A stretch of 64,000 nt of DNA, from NCBI GenBank assembly GCA_029718625.1, contig CM056380.1:12293493-12357492 (forward strand), read 5' to 3'. Origin of the DNA: Synaphobranchus kaupii (lineage: Eukaryota > Chordata > Actinopteri > Anguilliformes > Synaphobranchidae). The notes beneath the pieces were generated by a model. That model was given only the letters and a program-made list of their open reading frames with translations, was not told the origin of the DNA and searched no databases. This document shows, piece after piece, positions 20,814 to 32,187 of the stretch (positions are counted from its first letter, which is position 1; every line of letters starts with the position of its first letter). Both the position numbers and the translations under genes were made by a program.

Positions 20814-22162
20814 ATGGGTTCTAAAAATTCAAAGAAGCAGGACTCTGAATTTACGGGTCCAATGAAAATAATGCATGACAAATATGGTCCGGCAACCACA
20901 CACCAGCGTGTTAAATGGCAAAAGTTAGGTTTCCCTGAAAAAGGCTCTTTTAGCCTAAATCAGATTGATAACTTAAAAATGCGGCTGTGGTCATATGAGG
21001 TTAAAAATAGTAAACGTAAAAATAAATGGCAACCCGACTGGGATGTAGTAGATTTGTGGGAAAAGGAATCAAAATTAAGGCAGGAAAAACAGACCAAGGG
21101 AGAAAATAAAAATACTGTGGAGAAATCCCAACAAAGTAATTCAGTGCTATCTCCTGTTGTGCATTCCGGCGGCTCTTTGTATCCCAATGTAGCACAGCTT
21201 GCAAGCGTACACAAAATTAACCTGGACTTGGACTGTCCTGCGTGTCCTCCAGCTTATGTTCCACAGCAAGCGGCAGGAGCTCACGGACATCCCTCAGCCC
21301 CTGCTCCCCAGGCAGAGCATTCCAGTGCTGCTGCACAACCATCTGCGAGTGGGCCGGCGACCAGAGCGAGACCTGCAGCTTCAGTAGGCCCAGATTCCAC
21401 AGTACAGGTAACTTCCCACAAGGGCGAACTGCACGAGGTAGAAATGCCTACCATCCATACAATGATGGTGCTACTTCTGAGTATATGGAACAAATTAAGA
21501 CTTTGGAAACCAGTATGAAAACCGAATTCCCTGTTCGTCTGAACTGGGAAGCAGTTAGACAGGTTAAACAAAAGCCTGGTGAAACTGTTAATGACTTTCT
21601 TGAGAGACTTACAGATAAGTACGACGCACACAGTGGAATGGACAAACCGGAAAACAGCGAGACTCTTACTCCGTACGAGACTCAGCTAACCCACTGTTTC
21701 CTGGATGGATTGGATAAACACCTTGCAACCGCTATTAAGACCTCCTGTGTTGGCTGGCAGACTCGGAGACTTAAGGACGTTCTCCGTTATGCTGTTCACT
21801 GCGAAGAACAGGACCGCGACAAGCAACACAAAGACAAAAAGAAGAGCGACAAGATGACCTCTCAGCTGCAGCTGGCCCAGCTCAATTCCTACCAGGGGAA
21901 CCAAGACGGTGCCGGTGGACAGCAGCAGCAAAGGAGAGGCCGCGGCAGACGTGGAGGACGGAATCAAGGGAACAGACAGAGACCCAACTCCATGGGACCC
22001 ACTACCATGGTGGATTATGATGTTTGCCGAAAATGCGGAAAAAAGGGACATTGGGCTCGCGGTTGTAAATTTTCCGGTAATGCTGAAAATTGGGACACAG
22101 CACCCCAGGGGAATGTTACTTTCCAACATCCTGGGGGTCAAACTGGATTACCTGGACAATGA
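20814..22162 (+). pseudogene. gag: ERV gag, capsid-deleted and frameshifted
   Basis: The start MGSKNSKK offers an N-myristoylation glycine, typical of retroviral matrix. A PPAY late-budding motif is at residues 145-148 of the first frame. After HEVEMP (about 21446) the frame changes and most of the capsid N-terminal domain is missing. The second frame (to 22162) has a major-homology-like stretch (VKQKPGETVNDFLERL), a basic Arg/Gly region and one zinc knuckle CRKCGKKGHWARGC at about 22024-22065. One knuckle is usual in gamma/epsilon retroviruses. The stop is TGA at 22160-22162, in frame with pol. Confidence 0.85.
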
Positions 22163-24170
22163 CATTTTGTGGGAGACGAGGAAACGCATGCGGACAAGGA
22201 GGGTGAGTTTGCTGGGTTCCTTTATCATACGGCTCCAAATGCGTTACCACTTTGGTCATTAAAAGTTTATGGGCGAGCATTAGACTTCATTGTGGATACG
22301 GGAGCTGGTCGGTCTGTAATAACAGCTAAATCATGGGATTCAAAACCTCCTCTTTTTAGTGGTAAAACCATGCTCAGCCAAGATGCTGGTGGAAATACCA
22401 CGACAGAGAAATTTACAGCTCCATTAGTGGTGCAAGATTTCAATACGGGCTCAAATATTACTTTGAAACATGCGTTCTTGTTCTCCCCTGTATGTCTGGT
22501 AAACCTGCTTGGTAGAGACTTAATGTGCAAATTAGGTCTGAGTGTGCAGTGTACTGATGACGGTTTAACTATTGACAGATCTGCTACGGCAGAAACTCTA
22601 GAAATTTTTTACTATGCTTGGGATCTGGACAGATCCTCAGTCACAGCTAAAGCCATACAAATGGCCAAAACTGAGTGGACAGGCACTGGCGACAGACTGA
22701 CAGAATTACAACTACATGTAACAGCACATTTTAGTCGAGGTAGAGATTGGGAATTTGAGAAGAATTGGTACGGTGATTGTAAATTAATTTCGACATTGTT
22801 TTTGGTTGGTCGCGATTTCTGTGCATTGTCTGTAGAATTGAGCTCAGCACATCAGCAATTCTATTCCATAGCGGGAAGTGCACCCCATGTTTCACTGTGC
22901 AAAGCCTCAAATAAAAAATGGGAGGACACAGGACCATGGGTGAAATTATGTTTGGACACCACGGACTGGGAAAAGACAGGGGAATTTTCAAAATATTCTC
23001 CCTCTCTGCGTGTCACTGCGCACCAGTTTCCGAACTCTCTGACAGCTGTCTGCAGCATTCATGAGTTGTTGTGTGACACCCAAGCCTACTTGCATTTGTC
23101 AGACCCGAGATTCAGTGCAATTCCCTCTCAATTGTGGGCAACGTCCCAAAATGATGTGGGGCTCATAGCTGGAGTTACTCCACTTCAAGTAACCCCTAAA
23201 TCTGAATACAGACCATGCAAACGTCAATATCCCCTACGCCCAGAAGCCGAAGACGGCATTGTCCCCGTATTTAATGCGTTGTTAGAAGCTGGTGTTGTGG
23301 TTCCCTGTCCTGACTCTCCATGCAACACTCCTATTTTGCCTGTTAAAAAGCCTGATGGGTCTTGGCGGTTCGTACAAGATTTACGAGCTGTGAACAGCGC
23401 CGTTCAACAGCGCGCTCCCGTTGTGCCGAACCCCGCGACCATTCTAGCACAAGTCCCGGGTAATGCTAAATATTTTTCTGTGATCGATCTAGCGAATGCA
23501 TTCTTTAGTATTCCTGTTGATGTAAATTCCCAGTACTGGTTTGCTTTTACATTCAGGGCAAAAAGGTATACCTGGTCTCGATTACCCCAGGGGTATGCTG
23601 AATCACCAGCAGTTTTTTCAGCAGCGCTGCAGGAAAACTTGGAACAATTCCAGTTTTCTTCAGGCCAAAGTACTTTGATTCAATATGTTGATGATCTCCT
23701 CGTCTGCTCTCCAGACGAGCACAGCTGTATTCAGGATTCACTTGAACTGTTGACATTCCTAGCCACAGAGGGCCACAAAGTTAAACAGGAGAAACTGCAA
23801 TTTGCATTAAATACTGTTACCTACTTAGGGCACACTATTTCTGCAGAAGGCAAATCTTTGGGAACTGACAGAATCCAAGCGATTCTTGACCTCCCTAAAC
23901 CGGTTACAAAAAAGCAGGTAATGTCTTTTCTAGGCATGACAGGGTACTGTAGGCAATGGATTTCTGATTATGCTGAAATCTCCCAACCCTTGCAAGATTT
24001 GGCACATGGCCATGATCTAGCGGCTAATGATAATGTCACATGGACAGAGCTTGCTGAAATTTCTTTTCAGAAGTTGAAACAACAATTGGCCTCTTCTCCT
24101 ACTTTGGGCCTGCCTGACATGATTAAACCTTTTCTTTTGACTGTTGATGAAAAAGGCGGCTGCAATCGCC
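22163..24170 (+). pseudogene. pol: ERV protease, extra domain and reverse transcriptase
   Basis: The frame continues from gag after a single UGA. Counting residues from 22169, the protease has DTGA at 43-46 and LLGRDLMCKLG near its end. Residues ~145-340 form an extra domain with HVT at 183-185 and HVS at 240-242. RT starts near residue 345 and keeps RFVQDLRAVN, LPQGYAESP and the catalytic YVDD at 506-509 (23684-23695). RNase H is cut off right after FLLTVDEKGG (about 24165), where a C-rich junction also shifts the frame. The RT palm looks intact, but a full polyprotein cannot be made. Confidence 0.88.
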
Positions 24171-24228
24171 CCCCCCTCACACAACTCTCAGTCTGCTCAC
24201 ACAGGCTGCTGTTCCCACAGACACTCCA

Positions 24229-25362
24229 ATGGCCTCTGTACAGGACTGCCAAGCTGGGGCCACACCCCAGGAAAAGGCCAAATGGAAGCGAGACGGCACC
24301 TACACTGATGGGGTCTGGCTAGGCCCTACTGGTAAACCCTGTTTATCTCGTTTTTTATTTCCCTATTATGCTAAATTGACTCATGGACTGGATCATGTGT
24401 CAAAAGGAGGGATGATATCTTTGATGTCCAGACACTGGGACACAAGCGGATTTTCTACTTATGCAAAAAACTTTTGTGAAAAGTGTGTTATCTGTGTTGT
24501 AAATAATGCTGGGAGGGGCCAGAAGGTTCCAAATGTGGCCCACCCGGCTCCACAGGAGCCTTTCGAGTACCTGATGATGGACTTCATTGAACTTAACCCA
24601 TGCAGGGGTAAGAAATATTGTTTGGTGTTTGTTGACATGTTTTCAAAATGGGTTGAAGTTTTTCCTACAGGGAAAGCTGATGCTGCAGCAGTGGCGAAAG
24701 CCCTACTAACAGAGCTTATTCCTAGGTGGGGGATCCCGAGGAAGCTGTCTTCAGACAGAGGCTCACACTTTTTAAACAAGGTGTTGGACAAAGTGACCGA
24801 GCAATTGGGGATCAGGTTAAAGTTCCATTGTGCTTACCACCCTCAGAGTGGAGGGGCGGTAGAGAGGGCAAATGGAACCATTAAGAACCGGTTAACTAAA
24901 GTGATGGCAGAGACAGGTCTGGATTGGGTCCAGGCCCTGCCAACTGTCCTTACAGGTATGCGGGGGAGGGTCCACGCTGCTACAGGGTTGTCGCCCTATG
25001 AGGTCATCACAGGGCGGCCCATGAGGACTGGATGTCACCCCCCAGGGCTGATGCTGGACAAGGAGCTAGCTGACACTCGCATGGTGAGTTACTGTGTTCA
25101 GCTAACCAATGTTCTGAGATCTGTGCATCAACAGGTGAAAGCAGCTCTCCCAGATCCAGCCAGCGGGCCTCTATATGACCTGCAGCCAGGAGACTGGGTG
25201 GTGATAAAGGACTTCAGAAGGAAGAAGTGGCACCAGGCCAGGTGGAGGGGTCCTTTCCAGATACTACTCACCACGCCCACAGCCGTGCGAGTGGAAGGCC
25301 GTGCTTCTTGGGTCCACGCCAGCCACTGCAAAAGAGCTCCACCAGCGCCAAAGGAGGGATAA
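24229..25362 (+). pseudogene. pol: ERV integrase region
   Basis: An open frame follows the RNase H deletion. Counting from ATG 24229 (an internal methionine, not a true start), the zinc-binding set is H52, H56, C83 and C86. The catalytic residues are D118, D176 and E212, a D,D-35-E spacing. The C-terminal domain has PGDWVVIKDF and RWRGPFQILL, the GPF/GPY-type end of class I integrases. The domain itself looks complete but is out of frame with upstream pol, so it would not be produced normally. Confidence 0.85.
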
Positions 25363-25475
25363 GGGTGAGAGACCCACCTCGACCGACGCGCAGGGACAAC
25401 TAAGTTCTCACGGAGTTTAAAAACTCAGAGAACCACCACTTCAAGGAGCACGTGACAGTAATATCTGCTCCCAAC

Positions 25476-25826
25476 ATGCCAGACGACAGCAGGAACACCG
25501 AGGGGTACAACCCTTTGAGAAGATTAGGCTGCAGCCTGAAGGTAGGCCTATTGATACTAGGCCTCATTACACTCATCACAGTTCTGCCCATTATCCTGAT
25601 TCATGAGACATTCTACACCATTAACACCAGTGAACCAAACGGTACTGTTGTAATGACTAAAAGGCCTAAAAGTCCTTGCAGAGACTACCCTGACATGGCT
25701 GATGAGATATGTAGGAAGAACTGGTCACACGCAATCTCATTACCTTGGAATAGGAAGCAAACTGCAAACTGTTCCGGGATAACACCATCCTCTCGCCTTG
25801 GGAGCCGGCTGTTATCTGATTGGTAA
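25476..25826 (+). pseudogene. env: ERV env N-terminal remnant
   Basis: From ATG 25476 the ORF has a basic stretch, a hydrophobic segment at residues 23-42 that could be a signal anchor, and four potential N-glycosylation sites (NTS, NGT, NWS, NCS). The frame ends at 25826. No furin site, fusion peptide, CX6CC or transmembrane anchor was found up to the polypurine tract, so most of env is deleted. Env identity rests on position and features, not on recognised similarity. Confidence 0.6.
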
Positions 25827-26650
25827 TTGCTTTGTGGGCACTCTGCTCTCCCCCCTGACTGGAGTAGAGTTTGCGCCCTCATTGCCACATATGTGATTCC
25901 TGACTCAAGCTGCTATAGGTCAGTACTTACAGCAATATGTTCCTGATCCTGAACAAGGTAATGTATTCCTTCTCCGACAACTTCCTGAGTTTACTGACGA
26001 CCCTATATAAAGTATAGGCCTGAATTATGTACCCACCCTATCACATGGTTGGTGGGAAGACAGTGTTGTAATGTGAAGAGATAAAAGGTTGACATTCCAG
26101 GAGTTGTGAAAAGTCTCCATTACATGATGGGTTTTTATTTTTTTATCTTTCTTTTCTTTCAGACTTTCTCTTGATAGTAATAATTTTATATGTTAAATAA
26201 TCAGTAGTACATTATAGTGAAAATTATTTTTATATTCAATTCTATTCAATCCTGTTCCTATATTCACTATGATTTAATTTTTATATTTTTATATTTTTAT
26301 TTTTTCCTATGTTGATTCTTGTTATTAATCAGATATGGATGATGTGCGATAATTGCTAATATCCGGAAGCGACGCTTGATTGCCTTGAGAGGGATCGGAG
26401 GAATTATTTTTTCCGGAACTGATTGGGTTTTCTGGCTCTGTGCTAGTTTTGTCCCATATAAGTCCTGAGTCTGCCGGTTTTTCAATTCCCCCTGGATTAT
26501 TGGAGTATTGTACATATCCACACGAGATTATTGTATTTGGTCTGTATACTCATGTAATCATTTATGATGTTATTAAAATGAATCACTTACTAATTGATTG
26601 AGTGCATTAGGTAGATTGTAACAGAAAATTGTTAGTTATCATGAAATGAT
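25827..26650 (+). other. Degraded env/3' region of the ERV
   Basis: AT-rich sequence with no long frame. It lies between the env remnant and the polypurine tract and is presumably residual env and 3' untranslated sequence. Confidence 0.55.
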
Positions 26651-26663
26651 AAAAGGAGGGAAA
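26651..26663 (+). promoter_or_regulatory. Polypurine tract
   Basis: AAAAGGAGGGAAA lies immediately before the second LTR, the expected site for plus-strand priming. Confidence 0.9.
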
Positions 26664-27179
26664 TGTGAAGGAATTTTCTGTTTTACAATATGTGTGTATT
26701 AACATAGAGACAATCACATGATTATCATTAAGCATTTAATATAATAGATCAATTATATATGGAGTTAAGTAATTAAATAATGTATTCTTTGTGAACACTG
26801 AGTAGGTCATGGTTCACTCCCTATGTGTCTCTCCTTCACATTCTGCTGAGACAGGCAGTCTGTGAGGCAGATGTTTTTGTTACTTGTTTTGAAGGTTATT
26901 GATAGTTATAGAGAGACAAAACATCAAGAATTGGATACCCTTGTCTCTGTATGTTTAGAAACCGCCCCTTGTGGCAAATCAGTAAAGCAACGATTATTGT
27001 GTATAAATCTGCTCTGTATGCTGTTTCTAAGGCAGAGTGATTCTGGTGAGAATCTCTCTCGTTCTAAAGTTTATCTCAATAAACTGAAATTCTTTTTCTT
27101 GTTCTATTTACATCGGTTTGTTGTGGTTCTGTTTGGACAGACTTGCTCACTGTGGGTTGACAGGGAAAAATCCACGACA
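26664..27179 (+). repeat. Second ERV LTR
   Basis: It is 516 bp, the same length as the first LTR and different at about three bases by eye (near 26876, 27010 and 27101). It is followed not by host DNA but by another primer-binding site and leader. Confidence 0.93.
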
Positions 27180-27898
27180 ATATGGCGTAGTCGGCAGGAT
27201 TGCTAACTTGATTTTTTCCTACGCAGATTTCTCTCAAGTCGGAACGGCTTAAGACAGTGATCACTGCCGGGAGTTCAAACCCCGATACCGCAACCCACCT
27301 TCTCATAGAGAGGTAACTGTAACCAGTGGCCTAGAGGAAGGACGGCGGCGACCGGACCGAGGAGAGTAAGACGTCTGTCTGGGGTGATCAATACGCAATC
27401 CATAGAAAGAGAATCACAGGTGAGCCACCACAGCAAAACGTAACTTGAGGCTGTATCGCGCTCAAATTCTAAAAAGTTTGATTAGTGACCGACGGGTCCG
27501 TCACTCTGTGGAGTGATTCAAACTGTGGAGGCTGTATGCTACTCCCACCCATGGACTAATATTTCTCTTTTTCTTTCACCTTTTTCTTTCTCTTGTAGTG
27601 AGCTCTGAAACATTTTTGTAATGTGGTATCATGTATTGTCAGTAGAGGCAAATGATATACACGGACTAGTACAGGAGAGGCATTTTTGCAGAGGAGATGA
27701 TTATGGTCATTTATACCTGTACGAGACACTTAATGAGGTTGACGGAGATGGAAGTGGTTTTTCTGTTGTAGCTATACCTAGAGGTGAGTGGTTAAAAGAG
27801 AAGGAAACGGCATTAATAGAAGTTAGGCTAAACGTTCACCCTGAAAGTGAGGGCAATTATCCAGAGGATAGTGCAGAATCTGGGAAAAATCCACGACA
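27180..27898 (+). repeat. Duplicated ERV PBS, leader and truncated leader ORF, with third-LTR stub
   Basis: The tRNA-Ser PBS recurs at 27183-27201, the leader intron signals follow, and the leader ORF restarts at 27621. After SAES the sequence jumps to GGGAAAAATCCACGACA (27882-27898), the last 17 bases of an LTR, then the ATGT duplication and LINE sequence. The ORF therefore reads into unrelated codons. Confidence 0.9.
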
Positions 27899-27902
27899 AT
27901 GT

Positions 27903-27950
27903 ACAATGACAATAAAGATATTCATATTCATATTCATATTCTATGGTTGT
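27903..27950 (+). mobile_element. 3' end of the LINE interrupted by the ERV
   Basis: ACAATGACAATAAAGATATT continues with CATATT repeats. It completes the 3' end of the LINE that stops at 19482. Confidence 0.85.
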
Positions 27951-28500
27951 GCCCCAGGGTCGTTTCCCCAGTGTTTTCACAATAGACTGTATTTCACCCA
28001 ATAATAAAATAAGCTCAATTGCTGTGTCTTTCAGTCTTTTACTGCCATCTGCTGGGTAAAGACATGAATGTCAATCTACAAAAGACTACGCGAATATGTC
28101 TACACAAGTTTTTTAAATTATATAGGCTATATTTTTAATTAGCCTACAGACCTACATATAGCCTACAAAATAATCCACCCTTTTTGCAGGCTGTGTCTCA
28201 TTTCGATCGCTGTCTCATGCTTTCTGTGGACTACCTTACCTTTTCTCTGCACATAGCCTAAGGGTAGGCTAAGGCTATTTCATTAAAAGAAAACAATAAT
28301 TCATAGAAATTATGATGGAAATGCCCACGGTGAGAAGGGTAGCACATTTTCAGGCATAGCGAAAGGATGTCTTAAAATCTGATTGGCTGGAGTAGACTCG
28401 GTTAAAAAAACACATTTGTGGATTTCTTGAGAAGGGTCCATCTGCAGACCCGCAGACCTGGCCTCATTCGTGATCGGCCTCAATCGTGATCGGCCTCATT
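27951..28500. other. Intergenic, nothing recognised
   Basis: AT-rich sequence with doubled GATCGGCCTCA motifs at about 28473-28505. No ORF or RNA gene is supported. Confidence 0.45.
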
Positions 28501-28504
28501 CGTG

Positions 28505-28580
28505 ATTACAGGAAGTTCGCAAGTGCGCATGCGCCTACAAGACGAAGGGGGGGAAAAAACAGAAAGAGCAGCGTGCAGGT
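28505..28580 (+). promoter_or_regulatory. Candidate housekeeping-type promoter and first-exon donor
   Basis: An ETS-like ACAGGAAGT at 28508-28516 is followed by the palindromic NRF1-like TGCGCATGCGC at 28524-28534 and a splice-donor-like GTGCAG|GTAAAG at 28578/28579. This spacing is common in TATA-less promoters with an untranslated first exon. No downstream coding exon was found, so this is only suggestive. Confidence 0.3.
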
Positions 28581-29099
28581 AAAGCCACACTTCTGAATTT
28601 CAAAAGCAATGGTATCTAGCCTACTGAGTGAAAGTTTGAGAGTTATTCAGCTGAAGTTCGCTCGGTTGCCAGTTAGTGATAATATGCTAAAATGTACTCA
28701 TTTTTATGTGAATGGTGCGTGTTGGCTCGGCTTCAGATTGTCGAAACAGCTATTAGCCATTAGTGTTAGCTATCACGTGTTACGTGCTTTATTGTTGTAA
28801 TAAAAGAAAACAAAAAAGTCGCTAACACTTTGCAATAATGTTACATGAATTTAATTGTCTCTTAATAAAAATGTAAGGTGAAGATTACTGACTCAAGTAT
28901 CATTCTTTCTTACATATTCCTCACGTACACTCAAAAACCTTGTATAAGGGAGTATTGTGTTTGACAGCAAGCTAGAAGCATGCTTGATTGGCTAAAAAGC
29001 CACAATGGGGCATTTAGTTTAAAGCTGCAATTAATGAAAAAGGCAATACAACATTAACTATATGGATTAAGAGTGGAAAACAAGGGTGCATCAGATATG
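28581..29099. other. Intergenic; contains a fish repeat end
   Basis: GCTAACACTTTGCAATAATG at about 28821 resembles the GTAACACTTTACAATAAGGT terminus of a common fish DNA transposon, also seen near 32526. Nothing else is recognised. Confidence 0.35.
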
Positions 29100-29955
29100 T
29101 TTAATGATATTAAATCCAGGCTAATGATCTGTATGACATATTTACAAGAGGTCCATTGATGACATAACTCAAATTCAACATTTGCTTTATCTTAATGGTT
29201 CCTTAATTTCCAGCCCTAGATCAGGATCATTGTAGGTCTCATCCCATAAAGACTGCCCACCAATAATGTAATGTAATAATCACATTCTCTCAATTCGATT
29301 GAGTCGATTTTGGCCTTTTTTGTTAAACATCTCCATTCGTCTCAAAATATCGATTCAGTGGAGAAATGCAAATGAGCATAAAATAGTTTTAAAAATTTGA
29401 TCCAAGGCATTTGAAATAAGTTTATATACTGTACACATACCAATCAAAACAGTGTAATTACCCTGAATGGTGTGCCAGAAAAGCATGCATGGTATCAAGA
29501 GGTGATTTAAAACACTATGGGACAGATCCAAACAAACTCTGATAAACTATAACATTTCATGCATAGTTGTATGCTAAGGAAGAAAATTTGCTGATGAGGT
29601 CACCAGATAGCAGTCTGACACCGGGTCCTACTTCACAACCTGGACAGGCCGCTGATGGCCTCATGACACAGGTTCTCATTCCACTGGGCATGGCCGCCAG
29701 CTTGAGCTGCTGCCCGGGGTCAGGGATGACGGGCAGCTGGCCCATCGTTTGGCCTTGGATGACCACCTTCAGGCCCTGGTTCGAGAGAGCTCCAATCAGG
29801 GCAACTATCTACAAACAAAATATCCTCCCTGTAGAATAAACCCCTCCGTCTCTGCATGTGCACGGAGCAAAATTTGGCGGGAGGGGCTTAGGAGAGAGAT
29901 TGGAGAGCAAAAGGGAAGTCTTTTAGCCTTCTGTATTTTCAAACTTGCCTACTGC
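29100..29955 (+). repeat. Direct segmental repeat, copy 1
   Basis: Matches 32634-33494 at an offset of about 3534 bp with no difference that I noticed. The short ORFs inside are identical in both copies and show no family I know. Confidence 0.9.
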
Positions 29956-30210
29956 AGCTTTAATCCCATTTCCCCAATATTTTGCTTGTAGTGACTAAGG
30001 TTATTTAATTTATCCAATTTGTTGCCATTTCACATAAAAAATTTGTATAGATAGGCTATGCTAATGATCCAGTGTACTCATTCTGGTTTCATTATGGATC
30101 GAGCTATTTTCTCTTTTAGATAAATTTTGTTCATTGTATATTAAAAAAGTCTAATTTGCTCTATTCATTATTTTAAAAAATTGTGGAAGAATTAATCCTA
30201 TCCAGGATTG

Positions 30211-30987
30211 TTAAAGGGTAAGTTCGCTATTTTGGACCTTGGACCCTATTTGCGGTCCGTCTTCCATGAACCTGACCCATGAAGTCCATTTTTTCACTGA
30301 TCGGTCCAGTATTGAGTTCGCTACAGATTTCCTGTAGGCTCTCACTGGGCTACAATAGAAGTCAACGGGGCAATTAGAAATGTTCGATAAATGTGCTTTC
30401 ATGTACAATAAATGAGACGGGAAGCTCAGGGTGTATTGTTACCGGTCTCAGTATGCTCTCCTGTGAAATGTATCTCAATCCGAACATTTTTACGTGCTTG
30501 GCATGGCTTGGAAGTAAGCATTTCTCTGTTGCTTGTTTTCGCTGCTCCCGCGGAGTACTATGTGTCGGGGGTAGGGGAGCGGGAAGGTGTGCCGGCCGTT
30601 TACGAAACTATCTAGTTGAGCAGTCTGCGTTTGTTTACCTGCAGCAACGTAGGTTACAATTTCCACAAAAAAACTTGGATGATGGATGACTATAATGATT
30701 ACGAAGATGAAGAATTTGATTTTGACTGAGCCAGAATACACGGACACGGAACTACAAGAGATGGATGATAAGAGAGCAAGAGAAGAGAGGCTGAAGTTGC
30801 GCAGGTAATGTTATCCGAAGTCAGTGCGAGGTAGTGCGGTCGGAGAAATAGTTCTGTTTCAAATGGAACTGTTGTTTCAACGTTCGGTTTGCGTTTGCGA
30901 TAGCCTACATTTCACAGGAGAGCATACTGAGACCGTAAGAATACACACTGAGCTATAAAAGCACATTTATCGTTGTTTTTCCATAAC
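30211..30987 (+). repeat. Left arm of 777-bp inverted repeat (TTAA-flanked transposon)
   Basis: It begins TTAAAGGGTAAGTTCGCTAT and is the reverse complement of 31411-32187, with the axis at 31199. TTAA beside an AGGG terminus fits the Kolobok-type rule (TTAA target duplication, purine-start termini). No transposase is present. Confidence 0.85.
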
Positions 30988-31410
30988 CAGTGATGAACAA
31001 TTATTGCTGATTTTAACATACTCCTGATGTAGAGTATCGATTTCTCGTGTCTCTTTTTTCCAGCCTCACATTCAGTGTGTGCCGAACAACCTCTCTCCAG
31101 AGCCACCTTATTTCCATCATTCATATATTCATCATTCATGTCCTTGTTGTTACAGGACTGCTATAAATAAACTAAAACTTTTTGATCCACTACCCTTGTT
31201 ATCTATTGTCCCTTTTGTGTTCAGTCACCAGCCCTGGCCTTAAAGGGTAAGTTCGCTATTTTGGACCTTGGACCCTATTTGCGGTCCGTCTTCCATGAAC
31301 CTGACCCATGAAGTCCATTTTTTCGCTGATCGGTCCAGTATTGAGTTCGGTACAGATTTCCTGTAGGCTCTCACTGGGCTACAATAGAAGTCAACGGGGC
31401 AATTAGAAAT
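30988..31410. repeat. Spacer of the inverted repeat with a further terminus copy
   Basis: Bases 30988-31239 recur inverted at 32188-32440. Bases 31240-31413 are a plus-strand copy of the transposon terminus found at 30211-30390, again starting TTAAAGGG. Confidence 0.8.
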
Positions 31411-32187
31411 GTTATGGAAAAACAACGATAAATGTGCTTTTATAGCTCAGTGTGTATTCTTACGGTCTCAGTATGCTCTCCTGTGAAATGTAGGCTATCG
31501 CAAACGCAAACCGAACGTTGAAACAACAGTTCCATTTGAAACAGAACTATTTCTCCGACCGCACTACCTCGCACTGACTTCGGATAACATTACCTGCGCA
31601 ACTTCAGCCTCTCTTCTCTTGCTCTCTTATCATCCATCTCTTGTAGTTCCGTGTCCGTGTATTCTGGCTCAGTCAAAATCAAATTCTTCATCTTCGTAAT
31701 CATTATAGTCATCCATCATCCAAGTTTTTTTGTGGAAATTGTAACCTACGTTGCTGCAGGTAAACAAACGCAGACTGCTCAACTAGATAGTTTCGTAAAC
31801 GGCCGGCACACCTTCCCGCTCCCCTACCCCCGACACATAGTACTCCGCGGGAGCAGCGAAAACAAGCAACAGAGAAATGCTTACTTCCAAGCCATGCCAA
31901 GCACGTAAAAATGTTCGGATTGAGATACATTTCACAGGAGAGCATACTGAGACCGGTAACAATACACCCTGAGCTTCCCGTCTCATTTATTGTACATGAA
32001 AGCACATTTATCGAACATTTCTAATTGCCCCGTTGACTTCTATTGTAGCCCAGTGAGAGCCTACAGGAAATCTGTAGCGAACTCAATACTGGACCGATCA
32101 GTGAAAAAATGGACTTCATGGGTCAGGTTCATGGAAGACGGACCGCAAATAGGGTCCAAGGTCCAAAATAGCGAACTTACCCTTTAA
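31411..32187 (-). repeat. Right arm of 777-bp inverted repeat
   Basis: Reverse complement of 30211-30987, ending CTTACCCTTTAA at 32187. Together with the terminus at 31240 it forms a TTAA-bounded element of about 948 bp. Confidence 0.85.

Larger units (their letters stand above)
19483..27898 (+). mobile_element. Defective endogenous retrovirus (class I, epsilon/gamma-like), tandem-LTR form
   Basis: The provirus is bounded by TGTGAAGG at 19483 and CCACGACA at 27898, with a 4-bp duplication of ATGT at 19479-19482 and 27899-27902. Order: LTR, tRNA-Ser PBS, leader intron and ORF, gag, pro-pol, integrase, short env remnant, polypurine tract, second LTR, second PBS and leader, then a 17-bp stub of a third LTR. 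Capsid, RNase H and env deletions make it defective. RT and integrase wording (LPQGYAESPAVF, YVDDLL, HHCC, GPF-type C-terminus) and gag-pol in one frame separated by a stop point to the gamma/epsilon group. Confidence 0.92.

Noticed and set aside
31651..32187. Repeated ORFs of 65-98 residues in the inverted repeat
   Set aside because: They occur in multiple copies only because the DNA is duplicated; no domain or coding signature.
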